A DNA stretch of 64,000 nt from Tenacibaculum adriaticum (GCF_008124875.1 NZ_VNIA01000005.1:32778-96777), one strand, 5' to 3'. Shown: positions 1-9,010, counted from the stretch's first letter. Notes: generated by a model from the sequence alone, not told the origin. A program made the numbers and translations.

Positions 1-246
<246 letters not shown>

Positions 247-250
247 AAAG

Positions 251-325
251 TGTCATTCCTGCGAAGGCAGGAATCTAAATATATAAAGTAAAAATCACAA
301 GATTCCTGCCTTCGTAGGAATGACA
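251..325. repeat. Palindromic intergenic repeat between hemB and hemL
   Basis: Two 26-base arms (251-276 and 300-325) are inverted copies with one mismatch and flank a 23-base AT-rich loop. Each arm contains a short inner palindrome (ATTCCTGC / GCAGGAAT). The element could fold into a long hairpin in the hemB-hemL transcript. It resembles REP-like elements scattered in flavobacterial genomes. Its right end creates a false ATG at 320 ahead of hemL. Confidence 0.8.
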
Positions 326-337
326 GAAAGGATAAAA

Positions 338-1627
338 ATGAATTTCAAAAAATCAGAAAAATTATATAAAAAAGGATTAAAAAATCTTGTTGGAGCGGTA
401 AATTCACCCGTACGTGCATTTGCTTCTGTTGGAGGAAATCCTTTGTTTATAAAAAAAGCAAAAGGAAGTAAAATTATTGATGTTGATGGAAATGAATATG
501 TAGATTTCGTTTTGTCTTACGGACCAATGATTTTAGGACATCGTCATAAAAAAGTACAAAAGGCAGTTACCAAAGCGTTAAAAAATGGATATTCTTTTGG
601 AGCATCTACTGAAAATGAAATCAAATTAGCGAAAATAGTTTGTGATGCTTTTCCAGGAATGGACAAAGTTCGTTTTGTAAACTCTGGTACTGAAGCAGTT
701 TTAAGCGGAATTCGTTTAGCACGTGCGTTTACAGGTAAAGACAAAATAATTAAATTTTCTGGTTGTTACCACGGGCATCAAGATGCATTGTTAGTTGCAG
801 CAGGATCTGGTTTAGCAACATTGAGTTTACCAGGAAGTAAAGGAGTGCCAGAAGGAGCAGTAAAAAATACGTTAATAGCGAATTATAATGATATTGAAAG
901 TGTAAAGGCACATTTCGATAAGCACAATGATATTGCTGGTGTAATTATAGAACCAGTAGGAGGAAATATGGGAGTGGTTGTTCCGCAGAATGATTTCTTA
1001 AAAGAATTAAAAGAATTAGCACATAAAAATGGAGCCGTTTTAATTGCTGATGAGGTAATGACAGGTTTCCGTTCTAAATTTGGTGGAGCACAAGAATTAT
1101 TAGGTGTTGAAGCAGATATAACCTGTTTAGGGAAAGTGATTGGAGGAGGATTTCCAGTAGGAGCTTACGGAGCTCGTAACGAAATTATGGAAAACGTTGC
1201 GCCATTAGGAGGAATGTATCAAGCAGGAACGCTAAGTGGGAATCCAATTGCTATGGCGGGAGGAATTTCTACGTTAACTGAGTTAAAGAAACAAAATCCG
1301 TATGAGCAGTTTGAAGAAACAGCGAGTATTTTAGAGGTAATTTTATTGGAGAAAGCAAAAAAACACGGTGTTGATCTTGTTGTAAATCGATTTGGATCTA
1401 TGATCAACCCGTTTTTTACAAAAGAAGCAGTAAATAATTTTGCAGATGCTCAAAAATCGGATACCGAAAAATTTGCAGTATTCTTTTGGGAAATGATTAA
1501 AAATGGAGTGTTTTTACCACCATCGCAGTTTGAAGCTTGGTTTTTATCATCAGCTTTAACCGAAAAAGATATAGAAAAAACATCAAAAGCCATTGGTAAA
1601 GCAATGGAGGCAGTTGCAAAAATGTAA
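338..1627 (+). CDS. hemL: Glutamate-1-semialdehyde 2,1-aminomutase
   Basis: This is a PLP enzyme of the class III aminotransferase fold that converts glutamate-1-semialdehyde to 5-aminolevulinate, so the C5 (glutamyl-tRNA) route to haem is used. The start at 338 gives 429 residues and the normal N-terminus MNFKKSEKLYKKGLKNLVGA. An in-frame ATG at 320 lies inside the palindromic repeat and is rejected. Visible motifs are NSPVRAF near residue 22, the phosphate-binding NSGTEA at 115-120, the ADEVMTGFR cofactor region at 238-245 and the Schiff-base lysine Lys266 in GKVIGGGFPVGAYG. It lies between hemB and hemE and is probably co-transcribed with them. Confidence 0.97.
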   Translation: MNFKKSEKLYKKGLKNLVGAVNSPVRAFASVGGNPLFIKKAKGSKIIDVDGNEYVDFVLSYGPMILGHRHKKVQKAVTKALKNGYSFGASTENEIKLAKIVCDAFPGMDKVRFVNSGTEAVLSGIRLARAFTGKDKIIKFSGCYHGHQDALLVAAGSGLATLSLPGSKGVPEGAVKNTLIANYNDIESVKAHFDKHNDIAGVIIEPVGGNMGVVVPQNDFLKELKELAHKNGAVLIADEVMTGFRSKFGGAQELLGVEADITCLGKVIGGGFPVGAYGARNEIMENVAPLGGMYQAGTLSGNPIAMAGGISTLTELKKQNPYEQFEETASILEVILLEKAKKHGVDLVVNRFGSMINPFFTKEAVNNFADAQKSDTEKFAVFFWEMIKNGVFLPPSQFEAWFLSSALTEKDIEKTSKAIGKAMEAVAKM

Positions 1628-1636
1628 TAATAAACT

Positions 1637-1704
1637 GTCATTACGAGGAAGAATGAAGAAGCAATCTCTTAAAATAAAGATTGCTTTATTTTATTCGGAA
1701 TGAC
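1637..1704. repeat. Palindromic intergenic repeat between hemL and hemE
   Basis: The segment starts GTCATTACGAGGAAG and ends TTCGGAATGAC. Its arms pair imperfectly, including GCAATCT against AGATTGC around 1670-1685. It belongs to the widespread GTCATTGCGAGG type of bacterial palindrome and is related to the copy at 16165-16235. Confidence 0.7.
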
Positions 1705-1718
1705 GTAGAGAATATAAA

Positions 1719-2744
1719 ATGATAAAAAACGATTTATTTTTAAGAGCGTTAAAAGGAGAAACGGTTGATCGCCCACCAGTTTGGATGATGCGTCAAGCAG
1801 GAAGATATTTACCTGAATTTATGGAAATTCGTGAAAAATACGATTTCTTTACACGTTGTCGTACTCCTGAGTTAGCTTCAGAAATTACAGTACAACCAAT
1901 CCGTAGATACGGTATGGATGCTGCTATTTTATTTTCAGATATTTTAGTAATTCCCCAAGCAATGAATATCGAGGTAGAAATGAAACCTAATTTTGGTCCG
2001 TATTTACCAAATCCAGTTCGTGATCAAAAAGGAGTAGATAATGTAATTGTACCAGATGTTCATGAGGAATTAGGGTACGTGATGGAAGCAATTAAAGCAA
2101 CTAAAGAAAAGTTGAATGATGAGATTCCGTTGATTGGTTTTGCAGGATCTCCATGGACGATTTTATGTTATTGTGTACAAGGACAAGGAAGTAAGAATTT
2201 TGATAAAGCAAAGAAGTTTTGTTTTACAAATCCAATTGCGGCACACAATTTGTTACAGAAGATTACGGATACAACAATTGCTTATTTAAAAGCAAAAGTT
2301 GTAGCGGGTGTAGATGCGGTTCAAGTTTTTGATTCTTGGGGAGGAATGTTGTCTCCAACAGATTATCAAGAATTTTCATGGCAATATATTCAGCAAATTA
2401 TTGATGCATTGAAAGAAGATGCACCAGTAATTGCTTTTGGAAAAGGATGTTGGTTTGCTTTGCAAGAAATGTCAAAATCGGGAGCTGCTGCATTAGGTGT
2501 AGATTGGACGTGTTCGCCACGTAATGCACGTTATTTAACAGGGGGAAATATTACATTACAAGGTAATTTTGATCCAACACGGTTATATTCGTCACCAGCA
2601 GAAATTAAAAAAATGGTAAACCAAATGATTAATGATTTTGGTAAAGATAAATATATTGTTAATTTAGGCCACGGAATATTACCAGATATTCCTTTAGAAA
2701 ATGCAAAGGCTTTTATTGACGCAGTAAAAGAATATAAAGTTTAA
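1719..2744 (+). CDS. hemE: Uroporphyrinogen decarboxylase
   Basis: HemE decarboxylates the four acetate side chains of uroporphyrinogen III to give coproporphyrinogen III in the cytoplasm. The 341 residues match the family length. The N-terminus has the signature [17 protein letters not shown] (about residues 19-35), which supplies the substrate-binding arginines, and GFAGSPWT lies near 140. The C-terminal [19 protein letters not shown] is also typical. It follows hemL after a palindromic repeat, and hemF (the next pathway step) lies 1.5 kb downstream on the same strand, so the cluster covers consecutive steps except hemC/hemD. Confidence 0.97.
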   Translation: MIKNDLFLRALKGETVDRPPVWMMRQAGRYLPEFMEIREKYDFFTRCRTPELASEITVQPIRRYGMDAAILFSDILVIPQAMNIEVEMKPNFGPYLPNPVRDQKGVDNVIVPDVHEELGYVMEAIKATKEKLNDEIPLIGFAGSPWTILCYCVQGQGSKNFDKAKKFCFTNPIAAHNLLQKITDTTIAYLKAKVVAGVDAVQVFDSWGGMLSPTDYQEFSWQYIQQIIDALKEDAPVIAFGKGCWFALQEMSKSGAAALGVDWTCSPRNARYLTGGNITLQGNFDPTRLYSSPAEIKKMVNQMINDFGKDKYIVNLGHGILPDIPLENAKAFIDAVKEYKV

Positions 2745-2763
2745 TATAAATAAAAACTCCCCA

Positions 2764-3363
2764 ATGAAGAGATTATTAACCCTTGTCTTAATCGTTATTT
2801 CATCTAGTGTTTTTGCTCAAAAAAAATACTATAATCAAGCAGTAAACAGTTGCTCTGAGAAAACATCAGAAGGATTGATTGATAAGTGTATAAAGGATAG
2901 TTACTTGTTAAATTATGACTTTACTACTTTGAATAACGAAGTTGTTAGTACAAAAAAAATAAAAAAATCTATAGTTATTGTAGCTGCGGCAACTTGGTCT
3001 GCTCCTTGTTGGGGTGAAGTTCCAACTTTAAATACAATGGTTGAAAAATATCATGATAAAGTTGAATTTATTATGATTTTTTGGGATAAGGAAGCTAAGG
3101 TTAAAAAGATGGCAGAAAAGCTTGATAAAAGAATCTTATTGGTTCCTGCAAGAGAAATGGATAAAACAGAAACAGGTAATTTAGATGTTAGTGGATTTGT
3201 ACATAAGTTAGATTATCCAACAACTTATTTAATTGGAAAGGATAAAAAATTCTTAAATGTTAAAAGAGGAGCAGCTACACCTACAAAAGAAATGAATTGG
3301 GATCAAGTAAACGAATTAAATACTAAAAATTTCGAAGAGTTTTTAACACCAGTTTTAAATTAA
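2764..3363 (+). CDS. Secreted thioredoxin-like protein with a single active-site cysteine
   Basis: The first 18 residues form a signal peptide ending SVFA before QKKYY, so the product is exported and probably periplasmic. Residues about 50-150 resemble a TlpA/thioredoxin fold: a hydrophobic strand (SIVIVAAATW), the active-site turn WSAPCW at 78-83 and a cis-proline segment DYPTTYLIG. The usual WCxxC is reduced to Ser79-Ala-Pro-Cys82, so a normal dithiol exchange is not possible with that site alone. Two further cysteines lie near the N-terminus (Cys30 and Cys42). It starts 19 bases after hemE and is followed by a terminator, so it is likely the last gene of the hem transcript. The role is unknown; a link to haem handling is only contextual. 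Confidence 0.75.
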   Translation: MKRLLTLVLIVISSSVFAQKKYYNQAVNSCSEKTSEGLIDKCIKDSYLLNYDFTTLNNEVVSTKKIKKSIVIVAAATWSAPCWGEVPTLNTMVEKYHDKVEFIMIFWDKEAKVKKMAEKLDKRILLVPAREMDKTETGNLDVSGFVHKLDYPTTYLIGKDKKFLNVKRGAATPTKEMNWDQVNELNTKNFEEFLTPVLN

Positions 3364-3376
3364 TGAAAAGTAATAT

Positions 3377-3412
3377 AAAAAAGCCTCTTTCTTTATTAGA
3401 AAGAGGCTTTTT
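3377..3412 (+). terminator. Intrinsic terminator after the hemE-thioredoxin unit
   Basis: A stem of GCCTCTTTC with GAAAGAGGC around a 7-base loop is preceded by a run of A and followed by TTTTT. Confidence 0.88.
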
Positions 3413-3426
3413 GTTTTTAGAAAAGT

Positions 3427-4173
3427 ATGGTTCATAATATATTAAAAGGTATTAAAGCATATGTAAATGCTTTAGGTTTAATTTCTCAATTAAAATTATG
3501 GAAATATTTTATTATTCCAATTTTAATAAGTGTATTCATTGCAATAACAATTATTGTTTTGGCTTTTGAATTGTCTGATGATATAGGGCATTATGTAGCA
3601 AATTTTTGGAAATGGGAATTTGGTAAGCAAACTTTCGAAGTAATAAGTTCTTTTTTAAGCGGACTTTTAATTGTTGCTATAGGGTTGATACTCTACAAAC
3701 ATATTGTTATGGCATTGTCTGCACCATTTATGAGTCCCGTTTCAGAAAAAATAGAAGATTATCTTAGAGGAGAAAATCATCAACATAGAACAACCTCTTT
3801 TGCCGAACAGTTAATTAGAGGTGTAAGGATTAATGTTAGAAATCTTACTAAAGAATTGATGCTAACGATTCCTATTTTATTATTGAGTGTCATTCCTGTT
3901 ATTGGTGTTTTTTCATCTGTATTACTCTTTTTAGTCCAAGCTTATTATGCAGGTTTTGGAAATATGGATTATACACTTGAACGTCATTTTAAGTATAAAG
4001 AGAGTGTTAATTTTGTAAAGAAACATAGAGGAGTAGCTATTGGTAATGGAATTATTTTTATGTTACTTTTATTAATTCCTGTAGTAGGAATTATTTTGGT
4101 TTTACCACTTTCGGTAACTGCAGCAACGACCCAAACAATTAAAGAAATTCAAGGAAAAGAATTACCCAAATAA
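3427..4173 (+). CDS. EI24-domain (CysZ-like) integral membrane protein
   Basis: The 248-residue protein has four or more hydrophobic helices (about residues 25-47, 78-100, 145-172 and 208-232) and the layout of the EI24/CysZ family. A charged segment near residues 110-135 contains the family-like KHIVMALSAPFMSPVSEKIE. CysZ proteins are linked to sulfate uptake, but flavobacterial members next to haem genes have no assigned substrate that I know of. It sits between a terminator and hemF with a 29-base gap to hemF, suggesting the two share a transcript. No signal peptide is seen. Confidence 0.8.
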   Translation: MVHNILKGIKAYVNALGLISQLKLWKYFIIPILISVFIAITIIVLAFELSDDIGHYVANFWKWEFGKQTFEVISSFLSGLLIVAIGLILYKHIVMALSAPFMSPVSEKIEDYLRGENHQHRTTSFAEQLIRGVRINVRNLTKELMLTIPILLLSVIPVIGVFSSVLLFLVQAYYAGFGNMDYTLERHFKYKESVNFVKKHRGVAIGNGIIFMLLLLIPVVGIILVLPLSVTAATTQTIKEIQGKELPK

Positions 4174-4202
4174 CTATTTTTGTAGGAGAATTAAAATAAA
4201 TA

Positions 4203-5105
4203 ATGAAAGATCAATTTTATAATTATATAGAGAACTTACAAGATACTATTACGTCTAAATTAGAAGAAATAGACGGAAAGGCTAAGTTTCAAGAAGATAT
4301 TTGGAAACGTACAGAAGGTGGTGGAGGTCGTACTCGAGTAATTGAAAATGGAAATATTTTTGAAAAAGGAGGCGTAAATATTTCAGCAGTTCATGGAGAA
4401 TTACCTGAAGTTTTACGTAAACAATTTAAAGTTAAAGAAGGTAATTTTTTTGCCTGTGGATTGAGTTTAGTATTACATCCGAAGAATCCATTTATACCTA
4501 CAGTACACGCAAATTGGCGTTATTTTGAAATGTATGATGAAGAAAGTAATATTGTTACCCAGTGGTTTGGAGGCGGACAAGATTTAACTCCATATTATTT
4601 GTTTGAAGAAGATGCAATTCATTTTCATACGGTTTGTAAACAAGCTTGTGATAAGCATAATGATGAATTTTATCCTAAATTTAAAGAAACTTGCGATAAT
4701 TATTTTTGGAATGCACATCGTGATGAAGCACGTGGTATTGGTGGTTTGTTTTTTGATTACTTAAAAGAAACAGAAGAGTTTTCTATTGAAGATAGATTTA
4801 ATTTTGTGACTGAAGTAGGTAATAGCTTTTTAGAAAGTTATATGCCTATTGTTGAAAGAAGAAGAGGTCTAGAATACTTACAGAAACATACAGATTGGCA
4901 AGAAATTCGTCGTGGGCGCTATGTAGAATTTAATCTTGTACATGACCGAGGAACCTTATTTGGATTAAAGACTAACGGACGTATCGAAAGTATTTTAATG
5001 AGCTTACCACCTGTGGTGCAGTGGAAATATGATCATCATCCAGAAGAAAATTCAGAAGAAGCAAAATTATTAACAGTTTTAAAAACACCTAAAAATTGGG
5101 TGTAA
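4203..5105 (+). CDS. hemF: Oxygen-dependent coproporphyrinogen III oxidase
   Basis: HemF uses O2 to decarboxylate two propionates of coproporphyrinogen III to vinyls, giving protoporphyrinogen IX. The 300 residues match the family. Strong signatures are WFGGGQDLTPYY near residue 120, HRDEARGIGGLFFDYL near 175 and RRGRYVEFNLVHDRGTLFGL near 240, followed by RIESILMSLPP. Use of the oxygen-dependent enzyme fits an aerobic lifestyle. An intrinsic terminator follows at 5153. Confidence 0.97.
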   Translation: MKDQFYNYIENLQDTITSKLEEIDGKAKFQEDIWKRTEGGGGRTRVIENGNIFEKGGVNISAVHGELPEVLRKQFKVKEGNFFACGLSLVLHPKNPFIPTVHANWRYFEMYDEESNIVTQWFGGGQDLTPYYLFEEDAIHFHTVCKQACDKHNDEFYPKFKETCDNYFWNAHRDEARGIGGLFFDYLKETEEFSIEDRFNFVTEVGNSFLESYMPIVERRRGLEYLQKHTDWQEIRRGRYVEFNLVHDRGTLFGLKTNGRIESILMSLPPVVQWKYDHHPEENSEEAKLLTVLKTPKNWV

Positions 5106-5152
5106 AAACTTAAAATTCAATGAATAAAATCGTTTTTGATTGAATAAATAAT

Positions 5153-5182
5153 AAAAAAACAAGCTAATTAAGCTTGTTTTTT
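5153..5182 (+). terminator. Intrinsic terminator after hemF
   Basis: An A-rich lead, a stem of ACAAGCT with AGCTTGT around AATTA, and a run of six T. Confidence 0.88.
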
Positions 5183-5247
5183 ACATTATCAATAATTAGT
5201 AAAATGTTTAATTTTTAATTTATTAAAGAAAAATCAGTTGAATTTCT

Positions 5248-5255
5248 TACTTTTG
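5248..5255 (+). promoter_or_regulatory. Bacteroidota -7 promoter box for the E2 gene
   Basis: TACTTTTG matches the TAnnTTTG box of the Bacteroidota primary sigma factor and lies 26 bases before the ATG at 5282. No convincing -33 TTTG was found. The box shows that an in-frame GTG at 5255 cannot be the start. Confidence 0.6.
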
Positions 5256-5281
5256 TGAAGCTTAAAAAATCAAATAGTATT

Positions 5282-6586
5282 ATGGCAAGATTTGAACTTA
5301 AATTACCTAAAATGGGAGAAAGTGTTGCGGAAGCAACAATTACTTCATGGTTAAAAGAAGTTGGAGATTCAATTGAAATGGATGATGCAGTTGTTGAAGT
5401 TGCAACTGATAAAGTAGATAGTGAAGTACCAAGTGAGGTTGAAGGAAAGCTTGTAGAGATTTTGTTTGATAAAGATGAAGTTGTTCAAGTTGGGCAAACT
5501 ATAGCAATTATTGAAACAGAAGGGGAAGAATCAGCGACATCTGTTGCTACTGAAGAAAAGAAAGATACTATAGTGCCTGCAGTAGCAGAAGTAGCAAAAA
5601 TGGTTGCGGTAGCTAAAGAAACTACATCTGCAAGTTTAGATACATCATCTAGTGATCGTTTTTATTCACCATTAGTTAAAAGTATTGCACAAACAGAAGG
5701 TATTTCTGTAGAAGAATTAGAAGTTATAGCTGGTTCTGGTAAAGAAGGACGTGTAACTAAAACTGATATTTTATCGTATTTAAAGAGTAGAGGAAGTCAA
5801 ACTAAGGCTCCAGTTGCAGCAGCGAAAATAGAAGCAGCAAAACCAAAAGTACAATCGGCTCCAATTACAATGAGTGGAGCAGATGAGGTGATTGAAATGA
5901 GCCGTATGGGTAAGCTTGTTTCTAAACACATGACGGATTCTATACAAACATCTGCACATGTACAATCGTTTATTGAAATAGATGTTACCAATATTGTAAA
6001 GTGGAGAAATAATGTTAAGAACGCTTATCAACAAAGAGAAGGAGAGAAATTAACATTTACTCCAATCTTTATGCAAGCGGTTGCACAAACTATAAAAAAA
6101 CATCCAATGATTAATATTTCTGTAGATGGAGATAAAATCATAAAGCGCGGGAATATTAACTTAGGTATGGCAGCGGCCTTACCCGATGGAAATTTAATTG
6201 TTCCTGTTATTAAAAATGCAGATCAGTTGAATTTAGTGGGGATGACCAAACAGATAAACGATTTGGCAGGAAGAGCGCGTGCTAATAAATTAAAACCAGA
6301 CGAAATTCAAGGAGGTACTTATACAGTAACGAATGTGGGTAGTTTTGGAAGTATTACAGGTACACCAATTATCAACCAGCCTCAGGTCGCAATTTTAGCT
6401 TTAGGAGCGATTGTAAAGAAACCTGCAGTAATTGAGACACCAGAAGGTGATTTGATTGGTATTCGTCATAAAATGATTGTTTCACACTCTTACGATCATC
6501 GTGTAGTGAATGGAGCATTAGGAGGAATGTTTATTAAGACTTTAAAAGATATTTTAGAAGCTTGGGATTTAAATCAAGATTTTTAA
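5282..6586 (+). CDS. Lipoyl-dependent 2-oxo acid dehydrogenase E2 acyltransferase
   Basis: This is the transacylase core of a 2-oxo acid dehydrogenase complex. The start at 5282 gives 434 residues beginning MARFELKLPKMGESVAEATI. Domains in order are a lipoyl domain (about 1-78, with the lipoyl lysine Lys44 in ATDKVDSEV), an Ala/Thr-rich linker, a peripheral-subunit-binding domain (about 127-170, SPLVKSIAQTEGIS) and the catalytic domain (about 205-434). The active-site motif reads DHRVVNG, where the family usually has DHRxxDG; the histidine is kept. Which complex it serves (branched-chain, 2-oxoglutarate or pyruvate) cannot be settled. The branched-chain type is plausible, but no E1 or E3 gene is adjacent. 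Confidence 0.92.
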   Translation: MARFELKLPKMGESVAEATITSWLKEVGDSIEMDDAVVEVATDKVDSEVPSEVEGKLVEILFDKDEVVQVGQTIAIIETEGEESATSVATEEKKDTIVPAVAEVAKMVAVAKETTSASLDTSSSDRFYSPLVKSIAQTEGISVEELEVIAGSGKEGRVTKTDILSYLKSRGSQTKAPVAAAKIEAAKPKVQSAPITMSGADEVIEMSRMGKLVSKHMTDSIQTSAHVQSFIEIDVTNIVKWRNNVKNAYQQREGEKLTFTPIFMQAVAQTIKKHPMINISVDGDKIIKRGNINLGMAAALPDGNLIVPVIKNADQLNLVGMTKQINDLAGRARANKLKPDEIQGGTYTVTNVGSFGSITGTPIINQPQVAILALGAIVKKPAVIETPEGDLIGIRHKMIVSHSYDHRVVNGALGGMFIKTLKDILEAWDLNQDF

Positions 6587-6610
6587 AATTAACATTTTTT
6601 AATAATAGGA

Positions 6611-6640
6611 AGAGTTCAGGTTTACCTGAACTCTTTTTTT
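6611..6640 (+). terminator. Intrinsic terminator after the E2 gene
   Basis: A perfect 10-bp stem AGAGTTCAGG / CCTGAACTCT around TTTA, followed by a run of T. Confidence 0.9.
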
Positions 6641-6672
6641 ATATATTAGAGCCATTCAAAATTTAATAAAAA

Positions 6673-7410
6673 ATGAAAAAAATACTATTTGCTTTATTGT
6701 TGGTGAATACAACAATGGGTATAGCACAAGAAAAAGTTTTGTTACGTCTTAACTATGAAAAAGGAGATACATACGAAACAATTATGAAAATGGGGCAGGA
6801 TATGGGAGTCGCGTTTATGGAGATGGAAATGAAAATGCAACTCAATGTTACTGATGTAAAAGAAAATGAGTATCTGGGAGAAACAAAGTTTACTTATTTA
6901 TCATCAATTGTAACCAAAGATGGAGAAGAACAAGTTAATTATAACTCCAATATGAAAGATGAAGATTTAAATGAAGAAGGGAAAAAGTTTAAAGATCAAA
7001 TGAGCCCTATGATGAAAGCTGTAATGTTTATGTCAATAAATAAATTAGGAGAAAGTAAACTGATGAAAGTAGAACCGAATACTCCTGGAATATCTGAGTT
7101 ATCAAATCAATCAAATAGTTCGGTAGTTTATCCTAAAGAAGAAGTTTCTGTTGGTTCCACATGGACTAATATTCAAAGTAATCAAGGAATTAATATGGAG
7201 TTAACTTATACTGTAAAAGAGATTGTAAAGGATAAAGTAGTTGCAGATATGGTTGGTAAGATGTCATTAATGCCCACTGCAGACATTACAGGTTCAATAG
7301 AGATAGATAGAAATTCAGGGATACCAGTTAAGACATTAATAAATATTGAAATGGATATGATGGGAAACAAGTTTAAAAATACAACAGAAGCTATAGTAAA
7401 AAAGATATAA
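6673..7410 (+). CDS. Secreted protein of unknown function (DUF6263-like)
   Basis: A signal peptide (about residues 1-18, ending MGIAQ) precedes a 227-residue mature part without membrane helices. It is rich in Met, Glu and Lys near residues 40-60 (GVAFMEMEMKMQL) and has beta-type alternation after that. The arrangement LRLNYEKGDTYE near the start, then PKEEVSVGSTW near residue 155 and a C-terminal SGIPVKTLINIEMDMMG, resembles the DUF6263 family of Bacteroidota, assigned from memory only. It stands alone between two terminators, so it is probably its own transcript. The function is not known; periplasmic or outer-membrane-associated location is inferred from the signal peptide. Confidence 0.6.
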   Translation: MKKILFALLLVNTTMGIAQEKVLLRLNYEKGDTYETIMKMGQDMGVAFMEMEMKMQLNVTDVKENEYLGETKFTYLSSIVTKDGEEQVNYNSNMKDEDLNEEGKKFKDQMSPMMKAVMFMSINKLGESKLMKVEPNTPGISELSNQSNSSVVYPKEEVSVGSTWTNIQSNQGINMELTYTVKEIVKDKVVADMVGKMSLMPTADITGSIEIDRNSGIPVKTLINIEMDMMGNKFKNTTEAIVKKI

Positions 7411-7414
7411 TTTT

Positions 7415-7442
7415 AAAAGCTCAGAGATAATTCTGAGCTTTT
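7415..7442. terminator. Bidirectional intrinsic terminator between convergent genes
   Basis: An 11-bp stem AAAAGCTCAGA / TCTGAGCTTTT around GATAAT, with T runs on both strands. It serves the gene ending at 7410 and the leftward gene ending at 7441. Confidence 0.85.
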
Positions 7443-8130
7443 ATTTTTTATGATAATACCACCAGTTCATATCTCTGGTAATGTTATAGCCTAATTTTTC
7501 GTAAAGTTTTATAGCAGGATTTCCTTTTGTGGTGTGCAAGATTGGTGTCTTACCAGCTTTTATAATCTCTTTTGTAGTGTGTATAGTTAGCTGTTTAGCT
7601 AATCCACGTCGTGTATAATCTGGATGTGTAACCACAGCACTCACTTCAATAAAAGAGTCAGTTTGCATACGTTGTCCCGTGATAGAAACAAGTTTTCCAT
7701 CTTTAAAAATACCGAAGTATTTACCCATATCAAAAGTACGTTTTCGATAATATCCAGGCATAACTAACCATACTAAATTGTAAATTTCATCAATATAATC
7801 TTCTGTTAAAGGAATGATTTCTTCTGTAATTTCCGATTCAATTAAACTATCTAAAACCATTTGACATCCTTCTATTTTTTTATCTAGTTTAACAAAATCT
7901 GTTTCAATAGCGGGAGTTTTATTTTCGCTAACTAAAAAGAACTTATCGGAAAGCTTCACATACTCGTTTAAAGCTTTTGCTGTATCAGATTCATTAATAA
8001 AAGCTCCAAACGGACAAATAGTTGGATTGTAAAATTTTACTCCGTTATAATCTATCACATATTTACTATGTGTTTCACAGAGTGAATACCAAACAGGATT
8101 TTCAAGTTTTTTTAATTCAGTTTTTTTCAT
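7441..8130 (-). CDS. GNAT-family N-acetyltransferase
   Basis: The 229-residue protein ends with an FR47/GNAT-type acetyltransferase domain (about residues 110-229). Visible motifs are VSAVVTHPDYTRRGLAKQLT (strand 4 and the acetyl-CoA pyrophosphate loop) and GNPAIKLYEKLGYNITRDM (helix and strand of motif B). The N-terminal half is less conserved. The start at 8130 (MKKTELKKLEN) is preferred over an upstream ATG at 8154, which would lie deeper in the preceding gene. With the chosen start the overlap with the upstream gene is 14 bases, indicating translational coupling. The substrate is unknown. Confidence 0.85.
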   Translation of the reverse strand: MKKTELKKLENPVWYSLCETHSKYVIDYNGVKFYNPTICPFGAFINESDTAKALNEYVKLSDKFFLVSENKTPAIETDFVKLDKKIEGCQMVLDSLIESEITEEIIPLTEDYIDEIYNLVWLVMPGYYRKRTFDMGKYFGIFKDGKLVSITGQRMQTDSFIEVSAVVTHPDYTRRGLAKQLTIHTTKEIIKAGKTPILHTTKGNPAIKLYEKLGYNITRDMNWWYYHKK

Positions 8131-9010
8131 TTTTAAAAATAAAATCAAAAGCACCAGCTAAAGATGGATATTTAAAGGTATAAATTTTAGTTGTTTTTTC
8201 AGCAGATATTTTACTTCCTTCCAATAATATTTTCGTCATTTCACCAAAAAATGCTTTTAAAAGCAATGATGGAACATGTATTGCGAGAACTGGCTTACCA
8301 ATAACTTTCCCCAAAATTTTAGTAAACGACAAATTTGTATGGTTTTCTGGTGCCACAGCGTTAAAAACACCTTTAAAAGTATTTTTTTTAATAGCTTCTA
8401 TATACAAGTTACACAAGTCTTCAATATGAATCCAAGGCATAAATTGGTTACCATTACCAAGAATAGATAAAAAGATAGGCGTGTTTATTTTAGGTAAAGC
8501 TCCTCCATTTTTGCTTAAAACAATTCCAGTTCGTAAAATAGTTACAGGAATTTGTAATTGTTGAAATTGGTTTGCGGAGGTTTCCCATTGTGAGCATACA
8601 TCAGAGACAAAGTCATTTCCAGAGTTATCTTCTTCAGTAAAGATTTTGTTAGAAGTTACAGCACCATAATACCCAATTCCAGAAGCGGAAATAAATTTTT
8701 TAAGAGGAATTTTTAATTCCTTTACTTTACTGAAAAGTAAATTAGCTGATTGTACTCGGCTATCAATTAATATTTTTTTTCTTTCATTTGTCCAACGTTT
8801 ATCTGCTATTCCAGCACCTGCTAAATGAATAATGTAATCGGTATTTTTTAATGCTTTTTCATCAATATAATTTTTAGAAATATTCCATTCATATTCATTT
8901 TCTTTTTTTGGGTTTCGTGATAAAATCACAACTTCATATCCTTCTTTTTCGAGTTTAGTAGTAAGATGTTTTCCTACTAAACCTGTTCCTCCAGTTATAA
9001 GAATTTTCAT
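8117..9010 (-). CDS. TIGR01777-family NAD(P)-binding epimerase-like protein
   Basis: This short-chain dehydrogenase/reductase-like protein begins with the Rossmann motif MKILITGGTGLVGKHL and the ribose-side SRNP. YIIHLAGAGIADKRW, FISASGIGYYG and the VTILRTGIVLSKNGGAL segment are typical of the TIGR01777 (SDR39U1/YfcH) group, as is the C-terminal DUF1731-like part with LGKVIGKPVLAIHVPSLLLK. At 297 residues it is of normal length. It is cytoplasmic and its reaction is not established. It is the third gene of a leftward run in which neighbours overlap or abut (9011 upstream, 8130 downstream), so the block is likely one operon. Confidence 0.9.
   Translation of the reverse strand: MKILITGGTGLVGKHLTTKLEKEGYEVVILSRNPKKENEYEWNISKNYIDEKALKNTDYIIHLAGAGIADKRWTNERKKILIDSRVQSANLLFSKVKELKIPLKKFISASGIGYYGAVTSNKIFTEEDNSGNDFVSDVCSQWETSANQFQQLQIPVTILRTGIVLSKNGGALPKINTPIFLSILGNGNQFMPWIHIEDLCNLYIEAIKKNTFKGVFNAVAPENHTNLSFTKILGKVIGKPVLAIHVPSLLLKAFFGEMTKILLEGSKISAEKTTKIYTFKYPSLAGAFDFIFKNEKN

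Noticed and set aside
320..337. Upstream ATG for hemL (six extra residues)
   Set aside because: It lies in the palindromic repeat; the ATG at 338 gives the normal HemL N-terminus.
5255..5281. GTG start for the E2 gene
   Set aside because: The GTG shares its G with the promoter box TACTTTTG, so it would precede the transcript; ATG at 5282 gives the normal lipoyl-domain start.
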